A DNA stretch of 64,000 nucleotides, from the NCBI GenBank assembly GCA_018648445.1, contig JABGRG010000001.1:36653-100652 (forward strand). The letters are read 5' to 3'. The notes below the pieces were generated by a model. That model was not told where the DNA came from. It saw only the letters and a list, made by a program, of their open reading frames with translations, and did no database searches. This stretch comes from Rhodospirillales bacterium. Its GTDB lineage: Bacteria > Pseudomonadota > Alphaproteobacteria > Rhodospirillales_A > JACZKS01. This document shows positions 58,157-64,000 of the stretch, in pieces (the first letter of the stretch is position 1; each line of letters starts with the position of its first letter). A program made the position numbers and the translations under genes.

Positions 58157-60019
58157 TTAAGCGACGCTTGTCCGCCACGCATCCAAAACCAGCAAGGACC
58201 AGATTTTCAACGCGTGATCCCGTCGCCCGCCGTGATGTTCGTCCAGCAGGGTCTTGACCGCCGGCCAGTCAAGCCCGACCGCGTGCATGGAATCGCGGTT
58301 GATCCGTTCGGTGACCATGGGGGCCAGATCGGTTTTCAACCAGATACCCATGGGCGGATTAAACCCGCGCTTTGGCGCATTCACGATTTCCGCCGGCAAA
58401 AGCCGGTCGGCTGCCGCCTTCAGAAGGGTCTTTAAGCCGTCATGGAAGCGCAATTCGGGGGCCAACCGCCCGACCGCTTCGATCAGGCGATGATCGATCA
58501 GCGGAAGGCGAAGCTCCAGCGCGTGCTGCATGCTCATGGCGTCACCGTAGGCCAGAAGGTTCCCCGGCAAAAAGGATTGAAGGTCGGTTTGCTGCATGGC
58601 GTCCAGCGGATCAGACGACGGTGCGTCTTCGTAGAGACTGGCGATGGGACGGCTCGGCGGTGCGCCGCTTCCGCCCATCAGGGCGTGCCGTTCGTCGGGC
58701 GAGAAATACTCGACCCAGCTTGCGTACATTTCGGCGTCGGGAAGATTGGCCCCGGTCAGGAATTCGCGGACCCGGCGCAATCCGTGGCGTCCGCGCGAGC
58801 TTTCCGGGATCAATTCAGCCAGCGGTGCGATCAGTTTGCGCCGCAGGCCATCCGGCACGCGCCGGTATCGCTGGGCCATTCGACCGCCCGCGTAGCGCGG
58901 ATATCCGGCGAAAACCTCGTCGCCGCCATCGCCGACCAGGGCCACCGTGACGTGCTCGCGGGCCTTTCGGGACAGATCGTCGATGAGCAGCGCCGTCGGG
59001 TTCCCGAAGGGCTCGCCGAAGGCTCGCACATAGTCGTCGAGCCTGTCCACAAACCCCGAACCGGCGGCCAGTTCCGTGTGATTGCTGCCGATGTGACCGG
59101 CAACCTGACGGGCCGCGTCGCGCTCGTCATAAGCCTTTTCCTCGAAGGTCATGGTGAAGCTGCGAACGGGCGGCGCGCCGCGTGAAGCCGCTTCTTCGGC
59201 CATCAAGGCCGCGATGATTGAACTGTCGATGCCGCCCGACAAAAAACAGCCCAGCGGGACGTCGGCGACCATGCGGTCGACCACGGCACGCTTTAGAAGC
59301 GGCAGTATTTCCTCGACGGCTTCATCCAAGCCGATTTCCTGATCGCCCGCGATGCGCGGTTGCCAATAGGATTTGATCTCGGTCTTGCCGTTGCGCCATT
59401 TCAGCACATGTCCGGGCGGCAGTTTGCGGATGCCGGTGTGAATGGTTCGTGGCGCGGGGACGTACAAGCACGCCAAATATTCGGACACAGCCTCGAAGTC
59501 GAGGCTGACATTGATTTGTGGATGGGCCCGCAGGGCATGAATTTCAGACGCGAAGGCCAGTTGCCCTCCGCTCAACGGCGCGTAGAGGAGGGGCTTGATG
59601 CCCAGCCGGTCGCGCGCGATCAACAGGGATCGATCCCGGCAATCCCAGAAGGCGAAGGCGAACATGCCGATCAGGCGCGACAGCGCGGCTTCCCCTTCGC
59701 GGCGCAGAAGCCTGAGCAGGACTTCGGTGTCGCTATCGGATTTGAAGCGCTCGCCGACAGCCTCCAACTCCTGCCTCAATTCCCGGAAATTATAAATCTC
59801 GCCGTTATGGACAAGGACGTAGCGTCCGCAATCCGAAACCATGGGTTGGGCGGCGGCCGGGCTTAAGTCGATGACGGCTAGGCGTCGATGGGCGAGGCCG
59901 GCCTTGGCCTTGTCGTCGCGCCAAATCCCGGACCCGTCGGGGCCGCGATGGGCCAGCCGCGCCGCCATTTCTTCAAGCAGCCCGGGTCGGTCCTGGGTCA
60001 GTCCGGCGATTCCACACAT
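58157..60019 (-). CDS. asnB: asparagine synthase (glutamine-hydrolysing)
   Basis: 620 residues starting MCGIAGL, so the N-terminal Cys2 glutaminase is intact. The ATP-pyrophosphatase loop is GCFLSGGIDSSIIAALMAEE. Inside glycan clusters such genes often amidate uronic acid sugars instead of making asparagine. By length and position it could do either. It is 28 bases upstream of the WecA-like gene on the same strand. Confidence 0.9.
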   Translation of the reverse strand: MCGIAGLTQDRPGLLEEMAARLAHRGPDGSGIWRDDKAKAGLAHRRLAVIDLSPAAAQPMVSDCGRYVLVHNGEIYNFRELRQELEAVGERFKSDSDTEVLLRLLRREGEAALSRLIGMFAFAFWDCRDRSLLIARDRLGIKPLLYAPLSGGQLAFASEIHALRAHPQINVSLDFEAVSEYLACLYVPAPRTIHTGIRKLPPGHVLKWRNGKTEIKSYWQPRIAGDQEIGLDEAVEEILPLLKRAVVDRMVADVPLGCFLSGGIDSSIIAALMAEEAASRGAPPVRSFTMTFEEKAYDERDAARQVAGHIGSNHTELAAGSGFVDRLDDYVRAFGEPFGNPTALLIDDLSRKAREHVTVALVGDGGDEVFAGYPRYAGGRMAQRYRRVPDGLRRKLIAPLAELIPESSRGRHGLRRVREFLTGANLPDAEMYASWVEYFSPDERHALMGGSGAPPSRPIASLYEDAPSSDPLDAMQQTDLQSFLPGNLLAYGDAMSMQHALELRLPLIDHRLIEAVGRLAPELRFHDGLKTLLKAAADRLLPAEIVNAPKRGFNPPMGIWLKTDLAPMVTERINRDSMHAVGLDWPAVKTLLDEHHGGRRDHALKIWSLLVLDAWRTSVA

Positions 60020-60041
60020 ATTTTTTCTACTCGGCCAATTT

Positions 60042-60473
60042 TTACCCGGTCAGGGCGCGTTCGCATTTTTCAAGGACCTCAACCACCCGGGTTGCAAATT
60101 TCAGAGGCGCGGTGTCCCTGGAATTTGTCCGGACGGCGTCGGCAAAGGCTTGTACGGCGCAAGATAGCGGAGGTTCATCTGAAATGGCAACGGGTTCGGA
60201 AATTGCGGACCCGCTGGTGCGGGTCAAATTGTCGGTGCCGGTGTCGTCCAGCAATAACGAGTGAGCGCCAAATTCCGCGCGCAGGCTGCGGCGTTTTTGG
60301 CGAAACAGGTTGCCAATCTCGATGGCGGCGCGAACGCTGCCCGAGAATTCCAGTTCGATGGCCAGATTCTCACCTAGGCCTTCCGGCATTTCCCTCCGCT
60401 CGATAGCGCCGATGAAATTGCGGCCCCGGCGGCCTGTGCCGATCAGCCCGAAACGCAGTGTATCGCCGCCCAC
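60042..60473 (-). pseudogene. Gfo/Idh/MocA oxidoreductase with its middle deleted
   Basis: 143 codons from GTG 60473. The start LRFGLIGTGRRGRNFIGAIE is the first strand and NAD(P) loop of a Gfo/Idh/MocA protein. After IERREMPEGLGEN the sequence jumps straight to a C-terminal-type part, LAIELEFSGSVRAAIEIGNL, and ends EVLEKCERALTG. Family members have about 300-350 residues, so about 170-200 residues are missing, including the EKP-type catalytic Lys motif. The frame is intact, so a short protein could be made but should not be an active dehydrogenase. A WbpB/WlbA role for the ancestor fits the cluster. Confidence 0.7.
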
Positions 60474-60477
60474 CGGG

Positions 60478-61539
60478 CTATTGCTCGCCGGTATAAACGC
60501 CGTCCGCCCAGTTCAGGAATCGGTTGAGGCCGTCGTCCAAATCCACCTGGGGCCCGTAGTCAAGCTGCAGGCGGGCCTTTTTGATATCCGGGCAGCGCCG
60601 GTTGGGTTCATCCGCCGGGTAGCTGTCGGGGTATTCGATGGTGTTGCAGGCGATTTTCTTGCCCGTGACGCCCTCGATACTGCGTACCAAGTCGAGCATA
60701 GAGATTTCCGGCTTGGGGTTGCCGATGTTGTAAGCCTCGCCCGCCACGCCTTTCAAAATAACCAGCAAAAAGCCGACCATGGCGTCGGTGATGTAGCAGA
60801 ACGTGCGGGTCTGATCGCCCGAGCCGTAAACATTCAGCGGCAGTCCGGCCTTGATGCGGTTGGCGAAGTTAGGCAGCACCCTATAATCGGTTTCCTGCAT
60901 GCCCGGTCCGAACACGTTGAACGGGCGGATGACGTTGGTGTGGGTGCCGTTCTTGTTATGGAAAATAAAACAAAGGGTTTCGCCCACCCGCTTGCTTTCG
61001 TCATAGCACGCGCGCGGGCCCTGGCACGAAACGTTGCCCCGGTAGCTCTCAGACGTCGGCACATGCTTGGCGTCGGGATCGCCGTAAATCTCGCTGGACG
61101 AGAAAAAACTGAACCGCGCGTCGTGTTCGTCAGCCAGATTTAACATCAGACGTGTGCCGGTGATGGCCACCTGCAAGGTTTCCAGCGGATAGGCCCGGTA
61201 ATAATAGGGGCTGGCGATACCGGCGGCTTGAATAACGTAATCCAGCGGCCCCTCCCAATCATACGGCTCAATGACGTTGTGATTGACGAACGTCACGTGC
61301 TCGGACTCGGGAATTTGCGCCCCTTCCTTGCCCGCCGAGATCAGGTTGTCCATGGAAACCATCTTGGCCGGAGTCTTCAGGTGCTTGGCGTTCAACTCAT
61401 CGAAGATGGCCATGAAATAGCGGCCCAAAAACCCGCGCCCGCCGGTCAGCAAAACCGTCTTCCCGGCAAAATCCTGAGCCGCATCGCTGATGCGCTCGGC
61501 GATCTCGGTGACATCGGAGGGAAGCAGGAAAGAGGTCAT
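60478..61539 (-). CDS. NAD-dependent nucleotide-sugar epimerase/decarboxylase (UXS-like)
   Basis: 353 residues from ATG 61539 (MTSFLLPSDVTEIAERISDA). The nucleotide motif is LLTGGRGFLGRYFMAIF; catalytic YxxxK is ACYDESKRVGE, preceded by FFSSSEIYGDP. NVFGPGMQETDYRVLPNFAN is as in UDP-glucuronate decarboxylases. The likely product is UDP-xylose or a 4-keto-pentose, but another extended SDR reaction is possible. The upstream open frame continues beyond this ATG without support. Confidence 0.85.
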   Translation of the reverse strand: MTSFLLPSDVTEIAERISDAAQDFAGKTVLLTGGRGFLGRYFMAIFDELNAKHLKTPAKMVSMDNLISAGKEGAQIPESEHVTFVNHNVIEPYDWEGPLDYVIQAAGIASPYYYRAYPLETLQVAITGTRLMLNLADEHDARFSFFSSSEIYGDPDAKHVPTSESYRGNVSCQGPRACYDESKRVGETLCFIFHNKNGTHTNVIRPFNVFGPGMQETDYRVLPNFANRIKAGLPLNVYGSGDQTRTFCYITDAMVGFLLVILKGVAGEAYNIGNPKPEISMLDLVRSIEGVTGKKIACNTIEYPDSYPADEPNRRCPDIKKARLQLDYGPQVDLDDGLNRFLNWADGVYTGEQ

Positions 61540-61555
61540 GGGATACAGTGTCCGT

Positions 61556-62068
61556 TCAGGAGGAGGGGTGAACCGGGAAACTTCCCGGGCTTTTGTCGGC
61601 AAACGGGCGTACCAGGCGGGCTGGGCTGCCGTGGTAGGTTCCGGGGATGGTGATGTGGTTGGAAACCACCGAGCCGGCGCCGATGACGACGTGGTCGCAA
61701 ATTGAAACGGGAAGGATGGTCGCGTTGGAGCCGATGCTGACGTTGTTTCCGATGTGGGTGGGTTTCCACAATTCCTTTTGGCCGCGCGCGGGTCCTCCGG
61801 TTTCAAAGGAATCGTTGATGAACATGACGCCGTGGCCGACGAAGCAGTCCTTGCCGATGCTCACCAGTTCACAAATGAAGCAATGGGATTGAACGCGCGT
61901 TCGGTTGCCGATGGCCGCGTCTTTTTGGATTTCCACAAAGGGCCCGATGAAGCAATCATCGCCGATGGTGCAGCCGTACAGATTGACGGGCTTCACCACC
62001 GTCACGTTCCGCCCGAACGCAACGTCGACAATCCCGATTTCGTTAATCGTCGGCTCGTTCAAAGCCAT
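61556..62068 (-). CDS. WbpD/WlbB-like sugar N-acetyltransferase (hexapeptide repeat)
   Basis: 170 residues from ATG 62068 (MALNEPTINEIGIVDVAFGR). It has hexapeptide-type turns throughout (IGDDCFIGPFVEIQKDAAIG, then VSIGKDCFVGHGVMF) and the final VVIGAGSVVSNHITIPGTYH. It resembles WbpD/WlbB, which acetylate the 3-amino of UDP-sugars after a DegT aminotransferase. The start is 3 bases from the GT2 stop. Confidence 0.88.
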   Translation of the reverse strand: MALNEPTINEIGIVDVAFGRNVTVVKPVNLYGCTIGDDCFIGPFVEIQKDAAIGNRTRVQSHCFICELVSIGKDCFVGHGVMFINDSFETGGPARGQKELWKPTHIGNNVSIGSNATILPVSICDHVVIGAGSVVSNHITIPGTYHGSPARLVRPFADKSPGSFPVHPSS

Positions 62069-62070
62069 CG

Positions 62071-62796
62071 CTATTTTCGCAACCCCAGTCCGACCAGAAC
62101 GATGGGATACACCATTTTCCACCAGCCAACAATCGGCGTCATCTTGGTATTGCCGATTTCACGCGGCGGGTAAATTTTGGAGACCGGTACTTCCGTGCAT
62201 TTGAAGTCGAGCATCAGAATGCGCATGAGGATGTACATCTCGAGCTGATAGTCCTTGAGCCACTTCTGCTCAAGATTAACCCGCGGGTCTTCCAGCACCG
62301 ACACCTTCAGAGCCCGATAGCCGTTGGAGCTTTCCGTGACGCCCCTTTTGCAGAACAAGTTGACGATAAAGGGGTGCACGTATTTGGTGGCGAACACCCG
62401 GTAGGTCGGCATGTCGCCGCCGAACCGGCCGCCATCCAGATAGCGCGAGCCCATGACGAAGTCGCAATCGTCGTCGCAAATGGGGTCCAGCAGGCGGGTG
62501 ATCTCGCGCGGGTCGTCCTTGTTGTTGCCGGCGATGACGACGGCGATATCAAAGCCTTCTTCCCGCGCGATTTTATAGCCGTCGCGGATGGACATGCCGA
62601 CGCCCATGCGCTTTTCGTGCCGCAGCACCCGCGCGCCCTCGGCTTCGGCGGCTTCGGCGGTATCGTCAGTGGAGCCGTCGGACACCACCAAAAAGGTGTC
62701 CACCACGTCGTAGGGGACCTTTTTGGCCACTTCCTCGATTTTGCGCGCCTCGTTGTAGGCGGGCGCGATGAGGAGGACTTTTTTGTTTTTGTACAT
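62071..62796 (-). CDS. family 2 glycosyltransferase
   Basis: 241 residues from ATG 62796 (MYKNKKVLLIAPAYNEARKI). It is a GT-A fold with VVSDGSTDDTAEAAEAEGA and the metal-site DDDCDFVMGSRYLDG. It has one possible C-terminal hydrophobic stretch (VGWWKMVYPIVLVGLGL). It resembles dolichol-phosphate-mannose-synthase-like transferases; the donor is not known. It begins 4 bases after the DegT gene stop. Confidence 0.9.
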   Translation of the reverse strand: MYKNKKVLLIAPAYNEARKIEEVAKKVPYDVVDTFLVVSDGSTDDTAEAAEAEGARVLRHEKRMGVGMSIRDGYKIAREEGFDIAVVIAGNNKDDPREITRLLDPICDDDCDFVMGSRYLDGGRFGGDMPTYRVFATKYVHPFIVNLFCKRGVTESSNGYRALKVSVLEDPRVNLEQKWLKDYQLEMYILMRILMLDFKCTEVPVSKIYPPREIGNTKMTPIVGWWKMVYPIVLVGLGLRK

Positions 62797-62800
62797 GTTT

Positions 62801-63901
62801 CTATTCGTTGATAAATGCGCCAAGGGTGTCGGCGACAATGCCAATCTGGTCCTGCGTCAGTTCCGCATACATGGGCAACGACAGAATGCGTTGCGCCGCC
62901 GCTTCCGTTACCGGGAAAGTTCCGGGACCGTACCCCAGTCCGGCGTAACACGGCTGCAGATGAATGGGCTGCGGATAATGAATTTGCGCCATCACGCCAT
63001 GATCGCGCAAATACGCCATGCATTCGTCCCGATCATCAACCTGAATGACGTAAAGATGATAAACGGCGCGCGCGCCTGCCGCCTCGACCGGGCATTTTAC
63101 CGGCAAATCCTTCAGGGCTTCGGCGTACCACGTGGCGGCCCGGCGGCGCGCGTCGGTCCATGCGGGCAGGTGCGGCATCTTGGCGTTCAGAACGGCGGCC
63201 TGCAGGGTGTCCAGCCGCGAATTGTAGCCCACCATCTCGTGGTCGAAGTGGCCCGACTGGCCATAGTTGGCAAGCCGCCTCAGCCTTTCGGCCAGGGCCG
63301 GATCATTGGTCACCACCGCGCCGCCGTCACCAAAACAGCCCAAATTCTTGCTCGGATAAAAACTGTAGCATCCGATGTCGCCGATGGTGCCGACCTGCCG
63401 GCCCCCGGCTTCGGCCAGCGGCGCCTGCGCCACGTCTTCGATAACGGCAATGCCGCGCGGGCGGCAAATGGCCATGATCTCGTCCATGGGCGCCGGATGG
63501 CCGAACAGATGAACCGGAATGACCGCTTTGGTTTTGGGCGTGATCGCCGCCATCAGACAAGCCGGGTCCATCTGGTAGGTGTCGGGATCAATGTCTACCA
63601 ACACCACGTCGGCGCCGACGTAGGATGCCGCAAAGGCCGTCGATATCCACGTGTTGGCCACCGTAATTACCTCGTCGCCCGGACCGATGCCCAGAGCGCG
63701 AACGGCCAAATGCAGGGCGTCCGTCCCCGAACCCACACCAAAGGCAAAATCCGCGCCCACCAGCCGCGCAAAGCCAGCCTCAAACGCACCCAGCGCCGGC
63801 CCGCGAATATAAGACGACGTCTCCATTACCCCGGCCATCGCGAGGTCAATGTCAGCCCGTATGGAGTCGAGCTGTGCACGAAGATCTACAAAGGGAATCA
63901 T
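62801..63901 (-). CDS. DegT/DnrJ/EryC1 sugar aminotransferase (WbpE-like)
   Basis: 366 residues from ATG 63901 (MIPFVDLRAQLDSIRADIDL). It has the PLP Lys185 in FYPSKNLGCFGDGGAVVT, the VHLFGHPAPMDEIMAI segment and IHYPQPIHLQPCYAGLGY. Such enzymes transfer amino groups to 3- or 4-keto nucleotide sugars. With the WbpD-like acetyltransferase it suggests a 3-acetamido sugar. The open frame continues 12 codons upstream, not used. Confidence 0.92.
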   Translation of the reverse strand: MIPFVDLRAQLDSIRADIDLAMAGVMETSSYIRGPALGAFEAGFARLVGADFAFGVGSGTDALHLAVRALGIGPGDEVITVANTWISTAFAASYVGADVVLVDIDPDTYQMDPACLMAAITPKTKAVIPVHLFGHPAPMDEIMAICRPRGIAVIEDVAQAPLAEAGGRQVGTIGDIGCYSFYPSKNLGCFGDGGAVVTNDPALAERLRRLANYGQSGHFDHEMVGYNSRLDTLQAAVLNAKMPHLPAWTDARRRAATWYAEALKDLPVKCPVEAAGARAVYHLYVIQVDDRDECMAYLRDHGVMAQIHYPQPIHLQPCYAGLGYGPGTFPVTEAAAQRILSLPMYAELTQDQIGIVADTLGAFINE

Positions 63902-63958
63902 TACCAAAAACCACTGCAAAAAAGGTGATGATAGCACTGAAACGATGCGTTCGACGCC

Positions 63959-64000
63959 TTAATCCAACTCGAAGGCGTTCTTGTAATCGAGTTTGAGGGC
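63959..64000 (-). CDS. 3' end of an unidentified gene
   Basis: The last 42 bases on the minus strand read open and end in TAA (63961-63959), giving the C-terminus ALKLDYKNAFELD. Only 13 residues are visible, too few to name a family. It would be the next gene upstream in the glycan cluster, 57 bases from the DegT start. Confidence 0.55.
   Translation of the reverse strand, partial: ALKLDYKNAFELD

Noticed and set aside
1..64000. CRISPR array, prophage or insertion sequence
   Set aside because: No regularly spaced direct repeats, transposase or phage structural genes were seen. The only tandem DNA repeat is inside dnaK.

Overview
The window reads as chromosome of a free-living alphaproteobacterium, most likely a Rhodospirillales-type organism. 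The reasons are the local gene orders hslV-hslU, hisB-DUF2628-hisH-hisA-hisF, rsmI-yraN beside a divergent LppC-type lipoprotein gene, and rph-rdgB-hemW divergent from hrcA-grpE-dnaK-dnaJ-dapB. A 1613-residue NAD-glutamate dehydrogenase, a DUF2336 protein and a bactofilin fit the same assignment. No insertion sequence, prophage, rRNA operon or CRISPR array was seen. Genes are tightly packed, with many start/stop overlaps.

Layout. 1-2.7 kb: end of a lactate-utilisation operon (lutB, lutC), a Smr protein and a small XRE regulator. 2.7-6.8 kb (minus): a methyltransferase frame broken by two amber codons, hslU, hslV, three dyads, and a trypsin-like lipoprotein protease. 7-10.6 kb: histidine genes ending in a HIT protein, with hisE absent from its usual place. 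10.6-14.4 kb: LysE exporter, YheT-type hydrolase, a Lys-rich secreted protein, a tiny Pmp3 protein and a Cache-GGDEF diguanylate cyclase. 14.4-21.2 kb: a comM gene that has lost its Walker B segment, gshB, a SirB1-type protein, a BON lipoprotein, yraN, rsmI and an LppC-type lipoprotein. 21.2-31.9 kb: hemW, rdgB with an unusual three-helix membrane extension, rph, the heat-shock genes hrcA, grpE, dnaK and dnaJ (interrupted by an opposite-strand DUF1848 gene), dapB and nth. 31.9-42.3 kb: envelope and housekeeping genes (SmpA-like lipoprotein, bactofilin, EI24/CysZ-like protein, lolA, ftsK, aminotransferase, UbiH-like monooxygenase, DUF971, Trm112-like, Lon-N domain protein, thioredoxin-TPR co-chaperone, YbaK editing protein). 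42.4-45.2 kb: tRNA-Gly(GCC), an unrecognised protein with seven regularly spaced Trp repeats, a clear terminator, and a DUF2336 protein. 45.3-53 kb: NAD-glutamate dehydrogenase, UMF1 transporter and purH. 53-64 kb (minus): a surface-glycan cluster.

How the genes work together. The glycan cluster contains a WbpM-type dehydratase, a WbpV-type reductase/epimerase, a glycosyltransferase and a WecA/WbpL-type initiating transferase. Together they suggest a 6-deoxy-HexNAc (QuiNAc or FucNAc) loaded on undecaprenyl phosphate. It continues with an AsnB amidotransferase, a UXS-like enzyme, and a DegT aminotransferase plus WbpD-like acetyltransferase that would need a Gfo/Idh/MocA dehydrogenase. The only Gfo/Idh/MocA gene visible has lost its middle.

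The most unusual items are the membrane-anchored RdgB, the Trp-repeat protein, the tandem-repeat tail on DnaK, the structured dnaK and hslV leaders, and three decayed genes (methyltransferase, comM, Gfo/Idh/MocA). All calls are made by eye from motifs and context; no database or folding program was run.
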